A stretch of 5,438 nt of DNA from Eubacterium sp. (lineage in GTDB: Bacteria; Bacillota; Clostridia; Lachnospirales; CAG-274). The notes under the pieces are model-generated. The model was given only the letters and a program-made list of their open reading frames with translations. It was not told the origin of the DNA and did no database searches. Shown piece by piece: positions 1 to 5,438 of the stretch. The position numbers were made by a program, and so were the translations under genes. Location of the stretch: positions 1 through 5,438 of the forward strand of contig JAJBVU010000151.1 in NCBI GenBank assembly GCA_020859645.1, read 5' to 3'. The number at the start of each line of letters is the position of its first letter. Within the stretch, counting starts at the first letter, position 1.

Positions 1-60
1 CTCTTCCGCTTGATTTTTCCGCCGCAGTAGCTAAAATTATTTTTTATTTTGAATTATTCA
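1..60. other. AT-rich edge after mnmE with no gene start or terminator
   Basis: The mnmE stop is followed by an in-frame TGA, then by a short palindrome TGAAT-n-ATTCA at 50-60 and an A/T-rich stretch. No GC-rich hairpin with a T run is present. No start codon with a ribosome binding site is seen on the minus strand. On the plus strand bases 1-30 are open in one frame up to a TAG, which could be the end of a convergent gene, but ten codons are too few to tell. Confidence 0.5.
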
Positions 61-1452
61 TTATTTCCCCAAGCAAAATTCCGAAAATATCTTATCTATA
101 ACATCTTCTTCAAGGCTTTCGCCTAAAATTTCACCTAAAGAGGTATAAGCGTCTGTTAAATCCATAGACAGAAAGTCCTGAGGAAAGCCCCCTTCGGCAG
201 TGGCAATTACGTTTTCAAGAGACTTTTCGGCGGCTCTCAGGGAGCTTAAATTTCTCTCGCTTAAAACAGCCGTTTCATCGCTTATATTGACCTCTCCCCC
301 TAAAAACATAGCCTTAAGCCTTTCGAAAACATCGTCAAGCCCCATATCCTCTTTAACCGAAGCGTTAATCGTGTTTTCTTCACCTATATAGCTTATAACC
401 TCGTTTTCAATGCCTGCGCTGCCCAAATCGCTTTTATTTATAATTGCAATAGCCTTTCTTCCTTTGGCATATTCCAAAATCTTAATATCCGTTTCGTCAA
501 GTGCCTTTGAGCCGTCAAGCATTATAAAAATAACGTCTGCGCTGTCGGCATATTCAAATGACTTGTCAACGCCTATTTTTTCAATAACGTCTCCTGTCTG
601 CCTTATTCCGGCAGTGTCCGTTATATTAACGGGTATGCCCTTTATGTTTACGCTTTCTCTTAAGGCGTCTCTTGTGGTTCCGGCAATATCGGTAACGATA
701 GCTCTGTCCTCATCTAAAATATAGTTTAAGAATGAGCTTTTGCCTACGTTGGGCTTTCCCAAAATAACGGCATTTATGCCTGCTGTTATAATTTTGCCGT
801 AGGCTGCGCCTTCGATAAGCCCTCTGACTTCCGAAAGAGCCTTTTTGGCTGATTCCTCAGCAGCGGCGGTTGTTACCTCTTCTTCATCGTGTTCGGGATA
901 TTCTATTGCCGCTTCGATAGTCGCTTCTGTCAGCAAAATGCTTTCTCTTATTTTGCGGATTTTTTCCGAAAGTCTGCCCCCAAGCTTTGAAAGAGCCGCT
1001 TTTTTGGAAGCGTCAGTTTTAGCGGAAATTATATCCGCTACGGCTTCAGCCTGTGCAAGGTCTATTCTTCCGTTTAAAAATGCCCTTTTTGTAAATTCTC
1101 CCCCTTCGGCAAGCCTTGCCCCTGATTTAAGACAGGCTCTTAAAACCCCCGAAACAGCCGCAGTTCCCCCGTGGCAGTTTATTTCAACAACGTCCTCTTT
1201 CGTATAGGTTTTGGGGGCTTTCATAAGGCTCACCAAAACCTCGTCAACAACTGAACCGTCCTGAACAATGTTTCCGTAGGTGATTGTATGAGACTTTATT
1301 TCTTCAACGGGCTTTCCGCTTTTTGGTATGAAAATTTTTTTGAGTACAGTAACGGCTTCAGAGCCGCTTAATCTGACTATTCCGATACCGCCGCTGCCTA
1401 AGGGGGTTGAAATTGCCGCTATAGTATCGTCTAAATTAACCTTTAAATTCAT
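61..1452 (-). CDS. mnmE: tRNA uridine-34 modification GTPase MnmE (TrmE)
   Basis: GTPase that works with MnmG to add the aminomethyl-type group to carbon 5 of the wobble uridine of certain tRNAs, using a folate one-carbon donor, GTP and the FAD of MnmG. The protein is 463 aa (E. coli about 454). The N-terminal folate-binding domain starts with DTIAAISTPLGSGGIGIVRLSG, split here as DTIAAI at 9-14 and GGIGIVRLSG at 21-30. The central helical domain includes FTKRAFLNGRIDLAQAEAV at 120-138. The G domain has GKPNVGKS at 232-239, TTRD at 259-262, DTAG at 279-282 and NKSD at 339-342. E291 matches the catalytic Glu282 of E. coli. The chain ends in the family CxGK motif (C460-K463). The ATG is preceded by GAGAGGTG in the 20-nt gap after murI. 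The TAA stop is followed at once by an in-frame TGA. It is likely co-transcribed with murI. Its usual partner mnmG is not in view. Confidence 0.97.
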   Translation of the reverse strand: MNLKVNLDDTIAAISTPLGSGGIGIVRLSGSEAVTVLKKIFIPKSGKPVEEIKSHTITYGNIVQDGSVVDEVLVSLMKAPKTYTKEDVVEINCHGGTAAVSGVLRACLKSGARLAEGGEFTKRAFLNGRIDLAQAEAVADIISAKTDASKKAALSKLGGRLSEKIRKIRESILLTEATIEAAIEYPEHDEEEVTTAAAEESAKKALSEVRGLIEGAAYGKIITAGINAVILGKPNVGKSSFLNYILDEDRAIVTDIAGTTRDALRESVNIKGIPVNITDTAGIRQTGDVIEKIGVDKSFEYADSADVIFIMLDGSKALDETDIKILEYAKGRKAIAIINKSDLGSAGIENEVISYIGEENTINASVKEDMGLDDVFERLKAMFLGGEVNISDETAVLSERNLSSLRAAEKSLENVIATAEGGFPQDFLSMDLTDAYTSLGEILGESLEEDVIDKIFSEFCLGK

Positions 1453-1462
1453 TTTTTTATGA

Positions 1463-1470
1463 CACCTCTC
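1463..1470 (-). promoter_or_regulatory. Ribosome binding site of mnmE
   Basis: GAGAGGTG on the minus strand within the 20-nt murI-mnmE gap. It is followed by a spacer of about 10 nt, slightly long, that ends in a run of A before the ATG at 1452. It is the only Shine-Dalgarno-like sequence there. Confidence 0.65.
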
Positions 1471-1472
1471 GG

Positions 1473-2273
1473 TCAGTACTTCTCTACATTCACCTTATGA
1501 ACCCGGCATTCAAGTCCCAAATTCTTCTTACAAATAGCATTAAACTGCTTACAGTTATCACTGCAGTAGAAAATATGACTGCCTTCCGTTTCTTCACCTG
1601 TCATAGAAAGTCTTTCAAGACAGCTTTTCATACTTCGGGCTGTTTCCATAGCCGGGTCTACAATATGAACCTCATCGCCCATAAATTCGCCTATTGTCTT
1701 TTTAAGCATAGGGTAGTGGGTACAGCCCAAAATCAGTGTATCTATGTTCTTTTCCTTAAGCTCCTGTAAATATGTTTTTACCGTAAGCCTTGCAATATCA
1801 TTTTCCGTGAAGCCCTCTTCCGCCAGGGGAACAAACAGAGGGCACGCCTTTTGAAAAACCTTAATGCTGCTGTCCTTGGCTTTAATTCCGTTTTCATAGG
1901 CTCCGCTGTTTATGGTGGCCTGAGTGCCTATGACCCCTACTCTGCCGTTTTTCGTAGCGGCAAGACAGCTTTCCACCCCGGGGCCTACAACCTCTGTTAT
2001 AGGCAGGTCAAACTCAGCCCTTAAGGTCTCAAAGCAGTTTGAGCTGACGGTGTTGCAGGCGATTATAACGGCTTTAACATCGTTTTTAATCAAAAATCTC
2101 ATTATCTGTCGGGAAAACTCCGTAACCGTCTCCTTAGACTTAGACCCGTAGGGAACTCTTGCGGTGTCTCCGAAATAAATTGTGTCTTCATTGGGAAGTG
2201 CTTTTATAACCTGCTTAACAACGGTCAGTCCCCCCACTCCCGAATCAAAAATCCCTATGGGGCGCTTATCCAT
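1473..2273 (-). CDS. murI: Glutamate racemase
   Basis: Cofactor-independent racemase of the Asp/Glu racemase family that converts L-glutamate to D-glutamate, which MurD adds as the second residue of the peptidoglycan stem peptide. It is cytoplasmic and 266 aa long, typical of the family. The sequence shows GIFDSGVGGLTV at 7-18 (D10, S11), GDTARVPYG at 35-43, the first catalytic cysteine C73 in ACNTVS and the second, C184, in GCTHYP with H186. It starts with ATG 2 nt after the ddl stop. AAGGAG at 2282-2287 lies 8 nt upstream of that ATG, inside the end of ddl. It ends in TGA, 20 nt before mnmE. Oddity: the last 30 residues carry four cysteines (C237, C241, C248, C256) where relatives I recall mostly have non-cysteine residues. 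Both catalytic cysteines and their context are intact, so the function call is firm. Any role for the extra cysteines is unknown. Confidence 0.97.
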   Translation of the reverse strand: MDKRPIGIFDSGVGGLTVVKQVIKALPNEDTIYFGDTARVPYGSKSKETVTEFSRQIMRFLIKNDVKAVIIACNTVSSNCFETLRAEFDLPITEVVGPGVESCLAATKNGRVGVIGTQATINSGAYENGIKAKDSSIKVFQKACPLFVPLAEEGFTENDIARLTVKTYLQELKEKNIDTLILGCTHYPMLKKTIGEFMGDEVHIVDPAMETARSMKSCLERLSMTGEETEGSHIFYCSDNCKQFNAICKKNLGLECRVHKVNVEKY

Positions 2274-2275
2274 AA

Positions 2276-3334
2276 TTATCTCTCCTTACCGCAAAGAGCC
2301 GTTTCAATAAGCCTGTCAATAAGCTCCGGTGTATCTATGCCCCTGTCTTTGAAAAGCATAGGGTACATACTTATAGATGTAAAACCCGGCAGTGTGTTAA
2401 TCTCGTTGAAAATAACCTCTCCGCCTTCCTTAACGAAAAAATCTACCCTCGAAAGACCCTTGCAGTCAAGGGCTTTATAGATAATTCCCGCATATTCTCT
2501 TATTTTTTCCCTTGTCTCTTCGGGCAAGTCAGCCGGAATAACTGTTTTCGACTCGGCATTGTTATATTTTGCATCATATGAATAAAACTCTTCAGCCGCC
2601 AAAACCTCGCCTACGCCGCTTATTTGAATTTCGTCATTTCCCAAAACGGCAGTTTCAACTTCACGTCCCGAAATAAATTCTTCTATAATAATAGTTTTGT
2701 CATTTTCAGCCGCAAGCAAAATTCCGTCCTTGGCTTCCTCTCTGTTATGAGCTTTTGAAACGCCTACGGAAGAACCGGCTCTTGAAGGCTTTATAAAACA
2801 GGGAAAGCCTAATTTTTCTTCAATTTCCGAAAGAGCCTGTTCCATATCAAAATTATTTTTGTGAAGAGCAATATGCTTTGCCTGGGGAACTCCGGCATTG
2901 CCAACAATTATTTTTGTGTATTCCTTATCCATTGAAACAGCGGAGCTTAACACGCCGCAGCCCACGTAGGGTATGCCTGACATTTCAAACAGCCCCTGAA
3001 TGGTTCCGTCCTCGCCGCCTTTTCCGTGCAATACAGGGAAAATCACGTCAACGGGTATGCTCTTAAGCTTGTCGCCTACAATTCTGAAAAGCCCTCTGTG
3101 TTCAGTGCTTGGGCTTAAAATACAGGTGGCGGCGTAGCTTTCCCAGTTGCCCTCCGTAATATTGTCTATAGAGCCGTCATAAAGCTTCCATTCGCCTTTT
3201 TTTGTTATATAAACGGGAATATATCTGTATTTATCCTGCGGCATATTCCTCATAATCGCAGCAGCAGAAATTTTAGAGACCTCATGCTCGGAGCTTATAC
3301 CTCCGAAAATGACAGCCACAACCTTCTTGCTCAT
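2276..3334 (-). CDS. ddl: D-alanine--D-alanine ligase
   Basis: Cytoplasmic ATP-grasp enzyme that joins two D-alanines to make the dipeptide MurF adds to the peptidoglycan precursor. The protein is 352 aa, normal for the family. Visible in order are GGISSEHEVS at 11-20 (E16 contacts the first D-Ala), HGKGGEDG at 103-110, the ATP lysine and serine loop KPSRAGSSVG at 182-191, EEF at 218-220, the omega-loop YDAKY at 253-257, RVD at 296-298 and the metal and substrate motif EINTLPGFTSISM at 311-323. Tyr257 aligns with E. coli DdlB Tyr216. This position is Phe or His in D-Ala-D-lactate ligases such as Leuconostoc Ddl and VanA, so a D-Ala-D-Ala product is expected. The ATG is preceded by AGAGGG at 3342-3347, 7 nt away. 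It is probably the first gene of an operon with murI and mnmE, and its last codons contain the murI ribosome binding site. No missing catalytic residue was seen. Confidence 0.97.
   Translation of the reverse strand: MSKKVVAVIFGGISSEHEVSKISAAAIMRNMPQDKYRYIPVYITKKGEWKLYDGSIDNITEGNWESYAATCILSPSTEHRGLFRIVGDKLKSIPVDVIFPVLHGKGGEDGTIQGLFEMSGIPYVGCGVLSSAVSMDKEYTKIIVGNAGVPQAKHIALHKNNFDMEQALSEIEEKLGFPCFIKPSRAGSSVGVSKAHNREEAKDGILLAAENDKTIIIEEFISGREVETAVLGNDEIQISGVGEVLAAEEFYSYDAKYNNAESKTVIPADLPEETREKIREYAGIIYKALDCKGLSRVDFFVKEGGEVIFNEINTLPGFTSISMYPMLFKDRGIDTPELIDRLIETALCGKER
2282..2287 (-). promoter_or_regulatory. Ribosome binding site of murI, inside ddl
   Basis: AAGGAG on the minus strand, 8 nt upstream of the murI ATG and within the last codons of ddl (Gly-Lys-Glu). 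This placement, with only 2 nt between stop and start, indicates translational coupling of ddl and murI. Confidence 0.85.
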
Positions 3335-3341
3335 TAAACAT

Positions 3342-3347
3342 CCCTCT
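3342..3347 (-). promoter_or_regulatory. Ribosome binding site of ddl
   Basis: AGAGGG on the minus strand, 7 nt upstream of the ddl ATG at 3334. An out-of-frame ATG begins directly after it, but the spacing is far better for the annotated start. Confidence 0.8.
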
Positions 3348-3359
3348 TTTCTTTTCTAT

Positions 3360-3388
3360 ATAATAACCGCTTTAACTGACATTGTCAA
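3360..3388 (-). promoter_or_regulatory. Sigma-A-type promoter for ddl-murI-mnmE
   Basis: On the minus strand a perfect -35 box TTGACA (3383-3388) is followed after exactly 17 nt by TATTAT (3360-3365), five of six matches to the -10 consensus. Transcription would start near 3353, leaving a leader of about 20 nt that contains the ddl ribosome binding site. Such a short leader leaves no room for a riboswitch or T-box. The spacing and the match make this the best promoter in the window. No other comparably good promoter was seen before murI or mnmE, which supports one transcript for the three genes. Confidence 0.85.
3377..3387. promoter_or_regulatory. Palindrome over the ddl -35 box, possible operator
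   Basis: The 11-bp sequence TGACA-n-TGTCA is a perfect inverted repeat with one central base. It covers five of the six bases of the ddl -35 box and the first bases of the spacer. A dimeric regulator bound here would block RNA polymerase. The repeat is short, and half of it is fixed by the -35 consensus itself, so chance is a real alternative. I cannot name a regulator. Confidence 0.3.
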
Positions 3389-3401
3389 TAAAAATTCTCA
3401 A

Positions 3402-3416
3402 CAGTTCAGCCAACTG
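3402..3416 (-). terminator. Weak hairpin in the nadE-ddl gap, doubtful terminator
   Basis: CAGTT and AACTG form a 5-bp stem around a 5-nt loop. On the minus strand a run of five T (3390-3394) follows after a gap of 7 nt. The stem is short and the T run is not adjacent, so intrinsic termination of nadE here would be poor at best. An overlapping 4-bp stem (TCAG/CTGA) competes with it. It is the only terminator-like structure between nadE and the ddl promoter. Confidence 0.22.
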
Positions 3417-3463
3417 ATTTAACAATCCATTATATGCTAATTAAGGTCTATCTTCTAATTTTT

Positions 3464-5383
3464 TTATACAATTATTTTCTCAAGACTTGAAATCCAAAGC
3501 TTAACACAGGCGTCGCTTGGCATTCTCCAGTCACCTCTGGGGCTTAAGGAAACAGAACCGACTTTAGGCCCGTCGGGAACTGCGGAACGCTTATACTGCT
3601 GAGCGAAAAATCTGTAATAAAACTTTTTAAGCCATTTAAGGATAGTTTTTTCATCATACTTACCCTTAAAAGCCGCATTAGCCAAATAAAATATTTTTTC
3701 GGGAGGAAAGCCCGTTCTCATCATACAGTAAAGGAAGAAATCGTGCAGCTCATAGGGCCCTACAATGTCCTCGGTTACCTGTGAAATTGCTCCTGCTTCG
3801 TCGGGAGGAAGAAGCTCAGGGGAAACAGGTGTATCCAAAATGTCATAAAGAATTTCCTTAAGCCTGCCTCCGCCGAAATCCGCAAAATATTTTATAAGGT
3901 ATCTTATAAGGGTTTTGGGTATGGAGCAGTTTACGTTATACATTGACATATGGTCGCCGTTATATGTGGCAAAGCCCAAAGCAAGCTCCGACAAGTCCCC
4001 TGTTCCTATAACAAATCCTCCGTAACGTGAAGCCAAATCCATTAAAACCTGAGTTCTCTCTCTTGCCTGTGAGTTTTCATAGGTTAAGTCATGAACCGCT
4101 TCGTTGTGACCTATGTCTTTAAAATGCTGTCTTACGGCGTCGGCTATTTTAATTTCTTCAAAGCTTGTGCCTAAAACCTCGCAAAGCCCTGTGGCGTTGC
4201 TTCTGGTTCTTTCGGAAGTGCCGAAACAGGGCATACTGACTGTGTGAATACCCTTTACGTCAAGTCCCGCAAGGCGAAAGGCTTCAGCCGCAATAAGCAA
4301 GGCGTGGGTTGAATCAAGACCGCCGGAAACACCTATAACAACATCCTTAACTCCTACGTGAAGAAGTCTCTTTTTAAGCCCGGCTGCCTGAACGGCTATA
4401 ATCTCACGGCATCTTTCCTCACGCTTGTCCTCGTCACTCGGTACAAAGGGAGCAGGGTCGATTTCTCTTAAAAGGTCGTTGTTTTCAGCCCAAATATAGG
4501 GAAAGGTTATATATTCATAGCCCTCTCTTGAAGTCTCAAAGCTTGTATTTCTCCGTCTTTCACAGTCTATAAGACCTAAATCCAAATCGCAGACTGTCAT
4601 ATTGTCACTGTCAAAAAGTCTGCTTTCGGCTAAAAGTCTGCCGTTTTCGCAGATAAGTCTGTGACCTGAATAAACCACGTCTGTAGTTGACTCTCCTTCA
4701 CCGGCACAGCTGTAAACATAGCCGGCAATAAGCCTTGCGGACTGGTTTTTCACAAGATCACGCCTGTAGGCGGCTTTGCCTGTTATTTCGTTTCCGGCAG
4801 ATGGGTTGAAGATAACAGACGCTCCAGCAAGAGCATGATAAGACGAAGGGGGAACGCAAGCCCACAAATCCTCGCAAATTTCCACCGCAAAGGCTCCCTC
4901 TTCAAAGCCCTCGGGCATAAAAACAAGCCTTGTGCCGAAAGGCACCTTTTCACCTCTCAGGTCTATTACAGTGTTTTCCTTAGGCGCAGTCTCAAAATAT
5001 CTCTTTTCGTAAAATTCGTTATAATTGGGTATGAAGGTTTTGGGGACTATGCCCAAAATTTCGCCGTCATAAATAACAGCCGCTGTGTTATAGAGCTTTC
5101 CCAAAACAGACAGGGGCAGACCCACCACGAAAACAGGGGTCATTCCTCTGCTTTTTTCCTTTATTTCAAAAAGACCGTCCACAGCGCCCTCAAGCAGTGT
5201 TTTTTGTAGGAATAAGTCTCCGCAGCTGTAGCCCGTTATGCACATTTCGGGAAAGACTGCTCCGAAAACGCCTTTTCTGTCCGCTTCTTCCATTAATTCA
5301 GTTATTTTTTCTACATTATAGTAAACCTCCGCTACCTTTACCTCCGGGCAAAGGGCGGCGCACCTAACATATCCGAATTTCAT
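3464..5383 (-). CDS. nadE: Glutamine-dependent NAD+ synthetase
   Basis: Catalyses the last step of NAD+ synthesis in the cytoplasm: ATP-dependent amidation of nicotinate adenine dinucleotide, with ammonia released from glutamine by its own N-terminal domain. Numbering from the ATG at 5383 (639 aa), residues about 1-290 form a nitrilase-type glutaminase with the Glu-Lys-Cys triad visible as E46 (FPEMCITGY), K115 (VPKTFIPNY) and C170 (VEICEDLW). Residues about 320-639 form the synthetase, with the PP-loop SGGLDS at 353-358, YENSQARERT at 435-444 and GTGDLSELALG at 460-470. The triad spacing matches the large Mycobacterium tuberculosis-type NadE. A TTG at 5398 would give 644 aa, but GAGAGG at 5391-5396 lies 7 nt before the ATG and inside that extension, so the ATG start is preferred. 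It ends in TAA. It is probably its own transcription unit, since the next gene has a separate promoter. Family assignment is secure. Confidence 0.97.
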   Translation of the reverse strand: MKFGYVRCAALCPEVKVAEVYYNVEKITELMEEADRKGVFGAVFPEMCITGYSCGDLFLQKTLLEGAVDGLFEIKEKSRGMTPVFVVGLPLSVLGKLYNTAAVIYDGEILGIVPKTFIPNYNEFYEKRYFETAPKENTVIDLRGEKVPFGTRLVFMPEGFEEGAFAVEICEDLWACVPPSSYHALAGASVIFNPSAGNEITGKAAYRRDLVKNQSARLIAGYVYSCAGEGESTTDVVYSGHRLICENGRLLAESRLFDSDNMTVCDLDLGLIDCERRRNTSFETSREGYEYITFPYIWAENNDLLREIDPAPFVPSDEDKREERCREIIAVQAAGLKKRLLHVGVKDVVIGVSGGLDSTHALLIAAEAFRLAGLDVKGIHTVSMPCFGTSERTRSNATGLCEVLGTSFEEIKIADAVRQHFKDIGHNEAVHDLTYENSQARERTQVLMDLASRYGGFVIGTGDLSELALGFATYNGDHMSMYNVNCSIPKTLIRYLIKYFADFGGGRLKEILYDILDTPVSPELLPPDEAGAISQVTEDIVGPYELHDFFLYCMMRTGFPPEKIFYLANAAFKGKYDEKTILKWLKKFYYRFFAQQYKRSAVPDGPKVGSVSLSPRGDWRMPSDACVKLWISSLEKIIV

Positions 5384-5390
5384 ATAGATA

Positions 5391-5396
5391 CCTCTC
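5391..5396 (-). promoter_or_regulatory. Ribosome binding site that decides the nadE start
   Basis: GAGAGG on the minus strand, 7 nt before the ATG at 5383. It overlaps the first codons of the longer frame that would begin with TTG at 5398, which argues against that longer start. Confidence 0.8.
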
Positions 5397-5413
5397 AAAG
5401 CTTGATTTCAAAA

Positions 5414-5428
5414 TTTAATAGTATTAAA
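5414..5428. promoter_or_regulatory. 15-bp palindrome at the predicted nadE transcription start, possible operator
   Basis: TTTAATA-n-TATTAAA is a perfect inverted repeat of 7-bp arms around one base. It begins 3 bp downstream of the candidate -10 box and spans the expected transcription start, a classic position for a repressor site. It contains only A and T apart from its centre, in an AT-rich gap, so chance cannot be excluded. The one-base centre makes it a protein-binding candidate rather than an RNA hairpin. Confidence 0.35.
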
Positions 5429-5431
5429 GGC

Positions 5432-5437
5432 ATTATA
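5432..5437 (-). promoter_or_regulatory. Candidate -10 box for nadE
   Basis: A perfect TATAAT on the minus strand lies 48 nt upstream of the nadE ATG. The matching -35 region would be beyond the right edge of the window, so the promoter cannot be confirmed. Transcription would start near 5425 and give a leader of roughly 40 nt. Confidence 0.5.
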
Positions 5438-5438
5438 C

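Noticed and set aside
1..30. End of a convergent plus-strand gene stopping at TAG 28-30
   Set aside because: Only nine sense codons are visible and they match nothing I can recognise. It cannot be supported from this window.
59..61. ATG overlapping the mnmE stop (TAATGA), as if starting a coupled gene
   Set aside because: The frame closes after five codons and has no well-placed ribosome binding site.
410..724. 104-codon plus-strand open frame opposite the MnmE G domain
   Set aside because: A hydrophobic shadow translation of the G-domain region. The conserved GTPase motifs on the minus strand explain the sequence.
845..1207. 120-codon plus-strand open frame opposite mnmE
   Set aside because: Low-complexity Ser/Ala-rich translation that mirrors mnmE codons. 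There is no ribosome binding site, and the opposite strand has an unmistakable MnmE.
1497..2151. Two plus-strand frames opposite murI
   Set aside because: They are antisense to conserved MurI motifs and have no supporting ribosome binding site.
3335..3463. Riboswitch, T-box or small RNA in the nadE-ddl gap
   Set aside because: The predicted ddl leader is only about 20 nt. The rest of the gap is AT-rich with no stable long stem and no recognisable conserved element.
4835..5209. 124-codon plus-strand open frame opposite nadE
   Set aside because: It lies fully antisense to the glutaminase domain of NadE, has no recognisable motif, and has no start signal or promoter.

Overview
The window holds four complete housekeeping genes, all on the minus strand, with short AT-rich gaps between them. 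In transcription order (high to low coordinate) they are: glutamine-dependent NAD+ synthetase (nadE, 3464-5383), D-alanine--D-alanine ligase (ddl, 2276-3334), glutamate racemase (murI, 1473-2273) and the tRNA-modification GTPase MnmE (mnmE, 61-1452). No plus-strand gene, RNA gene, mobile element, CRISPR array or long repeat is supported. The plus-strand open frames are antisense shadows of these genes.

The organism is most likely an anaerobic Gram-positive member of the Bacillota, class Clostridia. This is an inference from the moderately low GC, the strong purine-rich Shine-Dalgarno sites, the sigma-A-type promoter, the large two-domain NadE and the flavour of the protein sequences. Nothing in the window fixes the genus.

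nadE appears to be its own transcription unit. A perfect TATAAT lies at the right edge of the window and a 15-bp palindrome covers the predicted start of transcription. The 120-130 bp gap after nadE carries a weak hairpin. It also carries a strong promoter, TTGACA-17 bp-TATTAT, reading into ddl with a leader of only about 20 nt. ddl and murI are 2 nt apart, with the murI ribosome binding site inside the end of ddl. murI and mnmE are 20 nt apart. These three genes therefore look like one operon, ddl-murI-mnmE. No terminator is visible in the 60 bases after mnmE, so the operon may continue out of the window.

ddl and murI fit together: MurI makes D-glutamate for the second residue of the peptidoglycan stem peptide and Ddl makes the D-Ala-D-Ala terminus. 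mnmE is the odd partner. In many Bacillota it sits near the replication origin with rnpA, yidC, jag, mnmG and rsmG, and here it follows cell-wall genes. All four proteins keep their catalytic motifs and look functional. I see no convincing novel system. The most interesting points are the two palindromes at the promoters, the displaced mnmE and a cysteine-rich MurI C-terminus.
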